From the NCBI GenBank assembly GCA_012845835.1, contig JABAKD010000005.1, positions 62,001 to 126,000 on the forward strand: a DNA stretch of 64,000 nucleotides. Direction: 5' to 3'. This document shows positions 1-12,700 of the stretch, one piece after another. Made by a program: the position numbers and the translations under genes. Source of the DNA: Undaria pinnatifida (lineage: Eukaryota; Sar; Phaeophyceae; Laminariales; Alariaceae). Below the pieces are notes generated by a model that made no database searches, was not told the DNA's origin, and saw nothing but the letters and a program-made list of their open reading frames with translations. Numbering within the stretch: the first letter of the stretch is position 1; every line of letters begins with the position of its first letter.

Positions 1-2085
1 AGGGGTAGAGGGATGAGAGTAGAGGGAATAGGGAGGAACCACCTGCATCATCCGTTGCAAAGTCCAGAACACTACTCCTTCCAGAAGCCTCTGAATCACG
101 AGCTGGACTAGTCGGTAGGACTCGATCTTCTTGGATAATACAGCAGTGGTCAAACAGGTGGTAATCACCCAGCTTTCTAAAACATTTCCTTCAAGAAAGT
201 TGTGGTTCAGTTGTAACGCTCATATATTTATTTCTAATTCTGCTACGACTACGAGTACAGCAATGCACCAATCAACGCTAGTGAATATGGCCTCGATAGG
301 TGGTAGTCTAAACCCCTTCTCTTCAACAAGTCCCTTGTCGTACCGTGGGCATCACGAAATGCGCTTGTGCGATTATCCTCTTCGGCTATCGCTAATTGTG
401 TCTGGATAATAGCGCCTTTGTTTATCCGTGTAAGGCTTGCAGTCATTTACGGTCAGGGGAAGTAGAAGATTAATTCCGTGATACCACGGTGGAGTTGACA
501 GGGAACAGTTCGTGGTCATCGTGTACGCGCAGCATCCCCCACAAACAAATGCAATTTCCACCCCTGTCTTAGCTTCCTTATGTTTGCCTCGGCGTTTTCA
601 AGTGAAATTTATCTAATATCATCTGTTCGCCTCTCCCCCCTTGCTCTTCTTCTCGACAGCTGGAACTGGCTCTTGCTTCGACCGGTCCAGTAGTAACATC
701 GTATTTGTACCGCTGGTGTTGGTTGTCAATACTTTCGTTAGCACAACACCTTGCTGTGTGGCCGTTCATGTTTTCGTTCGATTGACGACCTTACGTTATA
801 GAGATTTTCCCGGTTATCACAATTATACTCCTCTGGCTATCGCTAACTCAGCTCGTAGCTCCATGTCATATGGCCGCGTCGGTATGATAAGTACTAGCTG
901 TCGATCCTCGTAACGAAGGCTTCCGTTTGTACGTTATCCTCGTGTACTGAATCGCTCATCCGGTATGCACACTAGTGGAATGCCGCACGCCCTACGGTGT
1001 TCACGACCCTACGATGGTAATGGCGGGGTATCCTCTCTGGGTTCATCTTGCCGCCCTCGGCAATTCCTTACCCTTGGAGATTATCGAGTTATTCTTCCCC
1101 TCCTGCCTCTGTTCCACTAAAAGGACGATTATGTCTGACGCATAGTTTCACCCGGTAGCTCACCTGTGAATTAGTACATCCACAGGCCATCGACAACTGC
1201 TTCTTGCGCGGTTCGAAAAAGTGGCTTTGGCCCACGCCTATCGCGTCCTCCCTCCGCTTCTGTTCCTGGAAGACGGTGACATTTTACTTCTTGGTTTCTT
1301 CAATTATTATCAATAGTAAAAATGGTAGTAGCGTCACTTGCATCGGCACTGGATAACAATAAAACTGCAACAAAGAGTACCAGGTAGCAATAACATCAGA
1401 TCAGCACTGTTGTAGATAACATCACGAACGAGATATAACAGTAGCACGCAAGATAGCGCAAAAAGAGGTTCTTCATCAATCTCATTCATTTGCTTTATTT
1501 ATTTGCTGTGGGTAGGGTCATCACGGTATGCATACTAGATGTTGCAACCGGGTGTTGCAGGCTAGATGTTGTGCCTGGGTGCTGCAAGGTTAGTTTCGTT
1601 TGCTCTTGCGCTAGTGAGTGGATGGTTTACAGTTTAGATGAAGCCGCAAAGAATATGATTACATGGATGTCCGACACGTCAATCATCAGTGACAGGCACG
1701 ACATGTATCATCGACACCCCTCTCCGGCACTTCTAGCCTCACACATATCTTCCCAGTGTCGCTCGAGCTGTTTGAATATACCTGCCTTGAGTCTTTGCCA
1801 GATTGAAAAAGGTCCCACCGTTCTGCAACTTGGGCTTCCCAACAGACCTTACCTGTGTCAACGGTGTTTCTAGAATCGGCCAAAATCAATCTGTTTCAGC
1901 CGCGTTGATGACACTGCCAGTCCACCGCAGGCATGTGGCACCCAACACGACCTTTGGGGCATCCCTTGAACCTTTCTCGCCGTTATTCTCAGGACTCAGC
2001 CGCAGGACATGAGCAGCAACTGAATAGCGGTTACCTCATAATCGACTGCACCCCTATCCACTTTGGTGTTGAGTATCCGTTTTGC
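1..2085. other. no recognisable gene
   Basis: I see only short open frames (up to 127 codons at 1490-1873) without recognisable domains, conserved motifs or convincing codon bias. There is no clear repeat structure except a short echo near 1537-1590, where a GTTGCAGG/GATGTTG-like phrase recurs. It is best treated as unassigned intergenic or anciently decayed DNA. Confidence 0.5.
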
Positions 2086-2293
2086 TCACGCTTAATTTGG
2101 CCTCTTTTCCTTCGGAGTACATTATGGCCTCTACTCTTGACGTGAAATATTGGACAGCATCCCCCACTCTAACCCTAAGCCTAGGTCTAACCCTAACCCT
2201 ACCCCTTAGTCACGCTTAGTATACCCTCCTTTTTCCTCGGAGCACATTATTCCCTCTACGCTTGACGTAAAATATTGGACAGCATGCCCTACT
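2086..2293. repeat. 84-bp direct duplication flanking a telomere-like CCCTAA tract
   Basis: Positions 2086-2170 and 2210-2293 are two diverged copies of one ~84-bp sequence (shared phrases TCACGCTTA, TTGACGTRAAATATTGGACAG). Between them, 2167-2208 carries degenerate CCCTAA repeats (CTAACCCTAAGCC, CTAACCCTAACCCTACCCC). This is the C-rich strand of a TTAGGG-type telomere repeat, here interstitial. The duplication may have arisen with insertion of the telomeric tract, for example during break repair; that is inference. Confidence 0.7.
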
Positions 2294-3923
2294 CCTTGAG
2301 TTTGGTTCCACCGAGCGAACGAAAGACTGAAGCTGTGCCATCGTGTTACGGCGGACTTTCGTGGTCGTCATATGCGTGTATGCGATATCGAGAGCATTAA
2401 GCGGGCACGGAAGGACGACCATGCATTCATTAAAGGCCCATGGAAGTCCCACTGTCTAGCGATGTTTCCGTCCGTCGGAGGAGCTGGTGTTGTTTTATCT
2501 ACAACTTCGTGCTTTTTCAGCAGGTGACATTAATGTACCATGCTGTCGTCCTGCGAGATACTCTATCAGAGAGACTTCGTATTTTTTATAATATAATAGA
2601 AAAACAGTTACTCGGCATTTCATGAGACCTGAATGCAATAGTGTATTCTTCAGATAATACGTTCGGCGTTGCTGTTTCTGTCCCGCGGTCTTTCTGACAA
2701 GACGAACAACTGCGATTGTGCGCGCATGCTTGCTTGGGCTTTACCAAAATATTGTTACTAGTACATGTGCGCAAGCTTAAGCTCACAACGCCATACACGT
2801 GAGCAAACCAAATATCACATCTCCAATGTTCAATATCTCATCCATAATCGATAGAGACGAGGCAAATTTTGAGGAGATGTTCAGCACGTGTGTGTATTTG
2901 CATCCATCGGATATGCATGCCTGTTGATTGTGTATGATTAATGCTGGTCCTACAGACCAGTCTAATCTCAACGACTTATTTTCATTAAGTTGCCCGCGGT
3001 CATGACCAGGCTATGTAGAAAAAAAGAGCGTTGCGTTGCGTTACGAAAACAGGATAATATCGCATTTGTTTCGCTCTCATCAACAATCTGCTCATGTGTG
3101 GATCGCATTTAATTTAGTTGTATAAAAAGGAACATTGCATGCGACCATCTGATAGTTCGATATACAAATAGGGCCGCACTATTGTAGTCTTGCCTACGCT
3201 GGACACTTGATATAAATATAAATATAGGAACCTTTTTACTTGCCCGCGATGCACGTTTTGAGTCTTATTTTTCATGTCCACAGCATAGATGGCATACACT
3301 CTATCTGCCTCGTCTTGACGCTACACATATACAGGGTACTTTGCTTGAATTTTTCTTGATGTTTTTGTCTGTATGGGTGCGACGACCGTTCCAGTTTGCC
3401 AAGGACGACGGCATATAACCGCGTACGAGCAGATCGTATTGATATCTACGCCCATCGTATATTCTTTGCGTTCCTCGTGGTATTGATGAAGAAATTGAGG
3501 GACATCCTAAAATTGTCGTCCATGTTAGGCACCACTACTGATTATTCCTCTGATATCGATTTGGCGATTCTTCCTCAAACAGCAGCAGTAGTGAATACTC
3601 CAACGGGGCCACCCACAGAAGAGGCCTTCATCGCCCACTGCACCTCTTACAGCCACCCGCGAGAAACACACAGAACAGAATATCCATTCGTGGTATATGT
3701 ATGATTGAAAAGTGCACCCTAACCCTCAGAAGCTCTATGAAGGCCGGTCGTACGCCTCGGGGTTTGTTTGGGAGGACATCGGGCCTCTTCTTCTTGTGAG
3801 GCAACCAAGACGCACGGAAACGTTGGTCGGCAAAATGCTCAACCCCAAAACAAATACGCTAAACGTCGTCAAGTACAGATTATCAATCTATATTAGCAAA
3901 AACGGTATCTATGAACAAATACC
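2294..3923. other. no recognisable gene
   Basis: Mixed-composition sequence with AT-rich patches (for example near 3115-3250). Open frames of 60-102 codons occur on both strands, but none has a recognisable domain. I see nothing supportable here. Confidence 0.5.
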
Positions 3924-4130
3924 AGGTAGAGGGCAGGTGAGGACAGGTAGAGGACAGGTACAAGACGGACAGGTAGAGGACAGGTAGAAGACGGACAGGT
4001 AGAGGACGGACGGATCAAGGACGGACAGGTACAGGACAGGTAGAGGACAGAAAGAGGACAGGTAGAAGACAGGTAGAGGACAGGTAGAGGACAGGTAAAG
4101 GACGGACCGGTAGAGGACAGATAGAGGACG
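3924..4130. repeat. minisatellite, GGACAGGTAGA-type units
   Basis: About 200 bp of imperfect head-to-tail units built from the phrase ACAGGTAGAGG, with longer variants containing GACGGACAGG. Unit length varies between roughly 11 and 16 bp. A minus-strand open frame through it (3909-4166) is only the translation of the repeat (Leu/Ser/Pro/Cys-rich) and is not taken as a gene. Confidence 0.85.
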
Positions 4131-5665
4131 CGTGCTGCGATAGAGGTAGCACTTGTTGGCGGACACTTTATCTCATTGACGGGACAGCGCCATGACCGAA
4201 CTCGTCGGAACGTCCTTCTTGCGTCGAAACGTGAACGACTATTAGTCTAGAATATGCATTTGGTCACGGGGTTGCACTTCCAGTCTACCCAACATACGTT
4301 TTTGGGTCAGGGTTACACAAAGAGCCTCGAGTGAGAATCCCCAGAAAAAACGTGCACCTTTGCCGTGTTATTGGTATTGTTGGTAGCGTATGTATGACCT
4401 GCATGTCAACAATAATTATATTGTTGTTTGGCCTTGAGCTACAATGAATCGGTGCACACGCTGTATGTGTCGCACAGCACATGGCTACTTCTAAACAGTA
4501 CCTTGTAGAATAGCAGCACGCAACATACTCAATTATTGTTTGCTCGATGGGCCACAGTCACGGTCCCATCTGAAGCGTAAAAATACGTTCTCCTCCTTCC
4601 GGTTCCTATAAATTGCCGACGCCCGACAAGTGAACAGTAGATGTGGGTACGCTCTCATTCCTCGCGATGTAAAAACTGGTAGTAGTGGTCTTTCTGTGGT
4701 CCAGCTGCCATAATACCTCTGTCATACCTTGCCGGTTTTTCATGCGGCGCTGCCAAACGCGCGGAAACTATGACGGCATAGACAGTTGCGCAACTACTCT
4801 CTATTGTTCCCTGGTCTCGGACAGCTTGATGTCCTACATACTATACATATCTATGTAGAGAAGGAAGGGACGGGATAGCGCTTCCGCACGCTGGACCTTT
4901 GCCATACGCGACACCTATACAGGGCCTCGAACATCCACGGGAGCGCGCCGCTGGTCCTGACGTGTGCGGTTTCGGCTCGAGCAGGCCGTAACCTTCGACA
5001 GGTATTAATATGGCCATGGTACCTGCGTCGCCACCCGTAACGAAAGCGATGTCGGCAGGCATATCACGTTAGTGTAGTAGGTAAACCGACAGAGTTTCAC
5101 AGGAACTTGCACGAGCACATGAAACTGAAAGCAGAAACGGACGTATTCTAATCGCTGTTGTCAACGACATGGGTCAAGCTGGCCTATCGTTTCGTGATTA
5201 TGATGGTGACACCAACGCTTGTTCCTGTTAGGTTATCCGGATCGACTTCGTTATTCTTCAGTGAGACGCAGCCCGAGCCCCGTAGAGGGTACCATCTTTC
5301 GCAGATATCAACAAATGTAGCATGGTGGACATGATTATGAACTTGGCGCGTGGCCGGCAGGTTTGCTAGGGTCGCAGACATGTCGGAAGCAAAACCCTCA
5401 AGGGGTATGCACCAACTCCTTAGTTACACGAATGCGTAGAAGTATCATTCTACCACATATAGTTATTCAATACCCCCCCCCCCCCCCGTTTTTGTTTTTT
5501 GGCGGTCACCAGGATGGTTGTCGAGTTGACCATATCGTGTGGGGTGGCGAACCCTAAATCCTCAGTAGGGGAATGAACGCATAACGTAGTGTGAATATGG
5601 TAAGGCACCCACGAGGCAGATACATAGCAAAACTCGTTGCTGTCTTTGGAGTGGCTACACCTGAA
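4131..5665. other. no recognisable gene
   Basis: Unassigned sequence. The longest open frames are 73-78 codons and carry no recognisable domain. A C homopolymer of about 17 nt lies near 5472-5488. No RNA gene or mobile-element end was recognised. Confidence 0.45.
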
Positions 5666-6157
5666 AATAGATTCGGTAAGTTCGCAGAGTCATGGTCTAT
5701 TGGCCACAAGAAGATTATCATGAACGGAATAGTCTACATGGAGCGGATGACCCGTAGAATCTAGACAGCTTATACCACAAGAGCGTTCTCGGAAATAGAA
5801 CGTTCCTCCTCTGGACAAGATAGATAGAAGTACGCGCGGTAAGCGCTCATGGGAACATACAAGATCCAGGAGAACGTTCCTTGAATGTTCCATACGTAAA
5901 GGTCCAGAGGAAAGCACAGCAGCCATGCTGGATTGAAGCGAACTCTGTGTGCTTCACCCCACCCCGGTGCTTTCATTCCTTCTCCTCCTCTTCCTCCTCC
6001 TCCTTTTCCTCCTCCTCCTCTTCGTGTCTCCTCGAGCTTGTCATAGCTCAATGCCAATAACGAGAAATCTATAAAGACGAACCGGTGCTGTCTCCAAGCG
6101 AAGCTGATACCCCTGCGTCCTTTCCCTCCCACCATCCGGCACCACGACTCCTTCACA
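5666..6157. repeat. ~495-bp dispersed repeat, copy 1
   Basis: This block is highly similar by eye to 19859-20358 in the same orientation. Shared landmarks are the AATAGATTCGGTAAG start, the CCACCATCCGGCACCACGACT end, and a TCC-rich tract (5969-6025). On the minus strand a 128-codon frame (6156-5770) begins near ESWCRMVGGKGRRGISFAW and has a Gly/Arg-rich centre encoded by the TCC tract. The second copy keeps most of this frame, and the tract differs by exactly 3 nt between copies. That is weak evidence for coding. I know no family for it. LTR identity was considered, but no TG..CA ends or primer site were seen. Confidence 0.75.
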
Positions 6158-6424
6158 AATGGCGTCGTCGCTGAATTGACGATGTGTGAGTTTCAAACTT
6201 GAAACAACAGCCCCGCCTCTTCTCAGTCTCTTGTTATCTTACAATGTGAGAAACAATATATATGGCGAGAGACAGGAGGATAGAGTCAACATTAATAAGG
6301 GTCAATTTTTGTTTTGTTTATTGTATTCGTTGCCTTTTTTTTGCCTCCCTTTTTGTATCGAACCTCTGTGTGCCAACCACGTACGCGCTGCGCCTGACAG
6401 CACATAGATAAGACATATAGTATA

Positions 6425-6656
6425 GATTTTGTGCCCCTCAGAAACGGGTTTTATAGTTTCAGCGCACAGACTGACTAAAATCACCCTGTTGACCCTGATA
6501 GCTACACTGTAGTTGTAAGGGGAGTCGCCGACCTATATCCTTAATGAGGACACCCAACTCGTAATGCGGGCGATCGGAGTATCACACACAGCTTGCAAAG
6601 ATGAGTTTCGACGAAATCTTCGATCTCACAGCTGGAGTGTATTTTCATTTTTTATA
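6425..6656 (-). mobile_element. solo arm of the G-tract foldback family (right end)
   Basis: This is a right-end copy of the family described at 60893-62980. It contains the CCCTCAGAAACGGGTTTTATAG block, the TGTTGACCCTGATAGCTACA block, and the terminal TTCGACGAAATCTTCGATCT / CACAGCTGGAGTGTATTTTC. No matching left arm and no long G/C homopolymers lie next to it, so it is a truncated or solo terminal fragment. Confidence 0.75.
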
Positions 6657-9600
6657 ATACAGTATATACTCGAGTACAATCACTTGAGTGCTGTAGACAG
6701 TCATCTCTTCTCCCTCTCGTACTCCCCCCCCCCTCGTAGGTAGGTATTGCATCGGTATTGCACCGGTATTGTGCTACAAACGATCTCCTTTGTTTCCTTA
6801 TCTTCGCACCAAGCGTATAGTACATCGTCAGTACATACAAGTCCTCCGGTACGGGATACCTCTGGACGGTTTCGTGTCACCGTACTCCTGCTGTAGTAGT
6901 ACGTCCGTCACCCCAAAAGCGCTATACCATCCCCAAAACACACTTGTATGTACAAGAACGACCCAATCCCTGTGACCCCACAAGAACCACGTAACAAACG
7001 GAGAGCTCTCTATTGTGTTCTCCGCTTTTTGAGGTATAGGCCCTCATTTACAGGAGATAGACACAAGGTGCCAGGGAGGTACCCCGCCCACTTTTCGAAA
7101 TTCTTGTTTGTTTTCTTTCTCTGTTTCTGCCCGCATACTTAGCCGGTTGTGTCATTTATATGGCGTGTGATTGGCATCGGGTACGACGTATTTGTAATAT
7201 ATTTGCTTGCGTAGCTTTGGTGAGACGGCGGTTGATAGACAAACTGCGTACCTCGTACACAGCACAGCAGTGGTACGTACACACGTATGGGTTGACACGT
7301 ACCTTACGGGCGTGGCACACCCTCATAGTCATGTAGCATACCTACCTCCCCACCAGGTATGGTGTTGTATCGAGTCTGACTCCCAGGGTTTCAGGCCTGT
7401 ATGCACGGTTGCGTCTTGTCCTGATACTCCCAGTAGTACCCCGTTTCCACCACCATTCCAAAGTCTTTTTGGCTTAGGGTTCCCCCCGTTTGTCTTTTTG
7501 TTTTTGTGCATTCCCCTTGTTTGCTTTGTTATTAGCTACTTGGGTTGCTTGTTTCTTGCTTGGTTAACAAGCACGCACGAGTAACTGCTGCTAAAATTTG
7601 TCTTGGGGAATTACTACTTGTACTGTTTTTTGTGCGAACTTTTGTTTTGTTTTTTTACACTGGTGGTGTCGCACGTACCATCTCTCCTGTTATAAGACAT
7701 ACACAGGCCCCGCACTGCTATGGCGAAATTACCGTTGTCCAGTGTGCAATTCTTACCAGCTTATGACATGCAGGGCTCTATTTTGCCATTTGTCACCATG
7801 CTGCTGTTTAGCGTATACTTCGTACATTTTGGTCATTGCATCGCATCTACGCTGTTTAAATTTGACAATTTACTGCTGTAGTACATGTATCTCGCCAGCC
7901 TTCTGTCATACACAGGCTTTGTGCTGCCTTAATTTGTCAGGATGCTAGTGTCATATATGTGAATTTCGTCGGTTTCGTCTCACGCACGGCCCCCTATGCT
8001 GCTCACATCATCCGAAATGCTGCAGTAACCGTGCCGCTTATCAGTTTTAAGCCATATATGGGCTCTATCATGCCCATATGCTTCTGCTGTAAGAGCATTT
8101 TGCCAGTCTTTCTGTCGTGCCCGAGCTCTACGCTGTCTAATAATGGATTATTTCTCCCTCCCCGCGTTCGGCCAGCGTTTACACCACACAACAAAAGCAG
8201 GCTCTACGCTACCAGTTTTTTTTTTTTTTTTTTTTTAAACTCAAAGTTCCCTCGCATCTGCCCCATCTCGTGTGATGAAGTGGAGTAGACGCTGCTCATA
8301 TTCGCCCACATTTTGTCACCCGGCCGAGTTTACTTTTCCCCGTTTCTGGCGATATAGGGTAGATGATGCCCAAATTTCAACGCATCTTCCGCTTCAATTT
8401 TACGATAAAGCAGAGTCTCTTTTGCTCAAAATTGTAACGTTGCTGCGCAAGCTTGAAAGTCAAGAACGGTTTCCTTTTTTTTACGTCGAAGTACTTTTTT
8501 TATTTTTATGGTTTGAAGGCATTCATTTCTGCTGTTAGTTGCTGGACAATAATTCCGCGAGCAACAACGGGAAATGCACTCCGTTTCTATGCCATATTGA
8601 CACTTGTTTGGCATGCTTCAATTAATTATGACGCGCCCCCTGTGCTTTTGTGTTTGTTGTTCGTGACGAAAAATCACAATAGAACAGCTATCTATGATGC
8701 GCGTGTAGCCTTCATTATGCTGGCGCGCATCGCGTCGTACAAAATACGTTAAAACAAAATGGTCATGCAACCATGATCGCCTTGTCACGAGTATCAACAC
8801 GCGCTGCATATAATGCTGACTTACGCAATTGACAATGATTGTGCTTTGTCACGATGCATTATTGTTCTTCAGGGATTTCAACCCCAAAATGCGCGAACGA
8901 CGGTATTACACGTCGAAAATCCCACAATATCATACCGGTAGTATTTTACAAAATCCTCTCACGGTACACTGTGTTCTACTTTGAAAACCTCTGTGAGAAT
9001 GAAGACTCAACGTGCCACGAGCCTCGTCAATACGCTTTGTACCCCAAGCGTGTTTGAGCTATTTTTATGAGGCGTCCGTTTTTCTGCTACGCTCTCCCGA
9101 CCTGATGCAGCATTGAAATGACCCGAACTATATTAGGATTGCTTGAGCAAAAACACTGTTGAGTAACCGCACTACGAGTGCGTCGCGTTCCGAGTGCCAT
9201 TTCTCCCTTTTTCACGAATATATTACGCGTATCACACGGAACCCCCCCCCGGTATTTTTAAAAACAGTGCACCCCAGAATTACACCGTCATTTTTGAGTC
9301 CGGATTTTTGCTCCGGAAACCTCAAACACAGCTTTGGTTATCCACGGGTACAAGAGGTGCACATATTTTCCGTGTTGTAATGTCTGATTTGGTTTTGTTT
9401 TTGACTGGATAACTCGGTGGTTCTGCACATCTCCCGAGCACCACGCTCTTTCCCCGGGAATATCTACAATAATCCATCACCCTCCGGTCTTCTTGGTGAC
9501 GTTCGAAAACTACTTGTACTACATCCTACTTCTCTACTCCGGTGCGTGCGATACCTTCCCTATTCATTCCGGACCAACATGGACCCCAACCCCAACTCTC

Positions 9601-9790
9601 GCGGTAAATCCCGCACCAACGAAGACTCAACCCCTTAACCCTCACAATGAACATTGTGCTTCGCGTTCTTCTCCTGCTGTAGCCATGGGTGGTACAGTTA
9701 CGATGAAAGGACCTTGCCATTATGTTCCAATATAATCGAAATAATGCCCGGAGCGCATATTTGCGGCCGGGGTCGTTGACGGCATTTTCA
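6657..9790. repeat. degenerate repeat region, no gene recognised
   Basis: No protein domain was recognised. Weak periodic similarity is visible. The phrase GGCTCTACGCTG and variants recur at about 7772, 7843, 8059, 8123, 8199 and 8284, within similar surroundings, suggesting a very old tandem array of ~70-200-bp units. A T homopolymer (~22 nt) lies at 8216-8237. Open frames (up to 125 codons) are Cys/Phe/Leu-rich with no conserved motifs. Confidence 0.4.
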
Positions 9791-12700
9791 CCACCGCCAC
9801 GGACCCTGATCCATTTCAGTCAAACCGGATCCCTCGACGTTTGGTGCAGCCACCTTACACGCCGAGACTAGGAGGACGGATCTCTCTACGAGAGACGCCC
9901 ACCTGATACGACTGCGATTTTTGTTTAGCGCCTGAGGGCAAGAGGTTAATAGTTTTTTTCCGTGGGGGATCGAAACAACGCCGCAAATACAGCGACGACT
10001 ACCACAGAGTGCGTCGCCGCAACGACATTTCTGAGGTCGATGCCGCGATGGCTTCAACGTATTATGCCACCGCGTCTACAACAGCCCTTTGTGCCCCACC
10101 AGCTCGTGTACCCGAGTTTGACCGTCCTTGAACCCCCCTCCACCCCCCCCATTTGAGCCACGACAACCGCCTTCACCGGCACGTTGCTGGTCACATTCCA
10201 ACCCCGGCTGTTATAGCCGCCCATCCCACGCGGCCGCGTCTATCACCACAACGGTGCAAATTCGCCCGCCCACCACCGCGCTTAACCCCCTGCGCCCAAT
10301 CGCCCCTGCTTTTGTTTGCTGGTTCTTGCCCAAAACTGCATCCGGCGCGCCCACGGTCTCGACCGGGCGGCATCCAAAGACACCTTTGTCTGCGGTAAAA
10401 TATTCTTGGGTGATTGGCCATGTCGTACCCGCCCAACTACGACTTATGTCGGCATCGTTAGACGGTGCGTCTGCGGTAATCTGCCGGTTCGGTCTATTTC
10501 CTTGAAATTCCGACCCCCTCCCGCCGCTACTACGGTTGTCAAAACAGCCACAGAGCCGCCAAACCAACCTTGTTGCTGCATTGCCCTACACGCTCGAAGC
10601 CCCAGCACCCATCTCCCGTGGACCCACGGCATTAAAACGCCGCACACGCCCTCTTCAACCAGCCGCCAAGACCGCCGCGCTCACCCTCCCTGTATCACCT
10701 ACTTCTCGGGTCAAGACCACCGTTCTTCTCCAACTACCACCTACACCACTATTTTTCTCCGCCTACCTGCTACACCACCGATATTGACCGCAGTATCAGC
10801 GACAGCAATGTCCCCGAACGACGCAAGCGTCATCCTATCTGTGGTGGCCGCGACGGCGGTTGCGACCACCCGAATTGTGACGCCCACGACGCTTGCGTCT
10901 GTCTCACGAACCGCAAAAAGTGGTGGCTCGCAATCACCACATATTGGGATACGGGACACAACCTGCGGCGAGCGTCATTGTCAACTACCTGGCCATCGAG
11001 TACCACTCCGCTGGCTTTCGGGCGTTTTCCCTGATGTCTGCATCGTGCCGGCGGCACTCTCCCATTGTAGCAACACCGCTACCCCTCTCGTGCGCTCAAC
11101 TCAGGTAAGGGCATACTTCAGGGTGTTGGTTTTTACTTTAGGTATTTACGGAAACGTGCGGACCATACACCCGGCGCCATCACCCGGCAATAACCCGCGA
11201 CAACCAGTGCCGCTCGTTGTAAATGCCGCGGCAACTATTTTTGGGGTCGAAAGCGCCATGATTGCCATTCTTCCTCCGGCAACTGCTGCGACAGCGACGA
11301 CAACATCGGCAGCAACAGCGCGGCCGGCCTATACCCATTGCGGCAAAAACCCCTGGACGCTACACGCTGGTCAGCCGATACAGCACTACCAGCGCCAGGC
11401 CATCGAATTGCGGGACGAGGGTCCAGCTTCAACTATGGAAGAACTAGCTCCACCCCCGCCCGGCCCCCCAACAATCTACCCCCCCCGTCCAGCCCCATAC
11501 ATGCGATACCGCTTGTCCAAGCCTGATCCCCTTGTTCTAGCGATGGTGTTGAGGTGTGGGTGCAACGAGGCAAAGAAGTCGAGCCCTACTGGGATGCTCC
11601 ACTTGACGCCTTCCACCGATGAGCAACGCTACTTGCCGAAGACACGGCTACCAGCGGTTCCGGACTACAGCACGAAACTTCTGATTCCACTTCTGGGCCA
11701 TCGCATCCTGAGCTTGCCTCGCCTATTTATCGGCGGTTCCACCCACGCTTGTCCTAGGACGTGCGCGTTTCTCGAGTGCCAGCGGTGGGCCCGCGAGCGA
11801 CGGGTTCCCACTCGTTGCCACAGTGTTGACAGCATCACTGCCCCTGGGCCCAATGGGCAGTCCCGTCATGACGACGGAAGACTCGCGATCATAGTTGACC
11901 AGGACATGCCCTGAGCCCCCTGCCCCGTCTTCCCCGCAACCCCCGTGGATTGCGTGGACACGGACCACAGGTACGGCATTTCCTAGCGACTTCTATCCTG
12001 CTCATCCAACGCCGCTTGGAGACAGGACCCCCAGGGTATCTTCGCCCCGCTCCTTTAAACGCAACCCACGGAGACCCTCCCAGATCCTCGGTGATGCAAT
12101 ACCGAGACACTCTTTGTGATCACGTGGACCTATCCGGCTCTTTCCTCTAGATCAGCCAGCTGCACCCTCGCTATCGCCACGCGACAGTCTTACAGACAGC
12201 CGCAACTGACCACTGCTTGACGGCTCACCGCAGCCGGCCTACACCGAATTACCTCTTCTGCGATGTTCAACTTTTAGCAGTGCCACCCTTTTGGATTATT
12301 CTACGGTTTTTCCTTATCACCGTACGGAGTAGTTTCCAACATCGCCCGAGACCGACATTTTGAGCGACACCACGACCTCGTAGCTCACCCGGCTTCGACC
12401 AGGTATCGGAACCGTTCCTACGACCAGCCATGGATATTGGTTCAGAGGCCAACAAAAGCCGAAGCTCCTTTATTACCTACCTGGGACAATGGTTCCGAGG
12501 CCGACAAACGCCGGAAAATATTCCCGTATAACCACCCAACGACCCTCGACATCAGCCACCGCCCTCCCAATTCGTATCTCTAGCTTCGGCAACGGTACAG
12601 CCGAGACTGGCAATCCCATCCATAGGCAGAATCAATAACTGCTTTATTGGGTTGGCAGCCGCCATTTCCCCTTAACCCGCCGCGTTGCAAACGACTCATT

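Noticed and set aside
3924..4130. Minus-strand Leu/Ser/Cys/Pro repeat protein (3909-4166)
   Set aside because: It is the translation of a minisatellite of variable unit length, with no conserved frame.
10316..11914. 532-codon + strand open frame
   Set aside because: The frame is open because the strand is stop-poor and C-rich. The product is Pro/Thr/Ala-rich without domains, and another frame shows better codon use in part of it.
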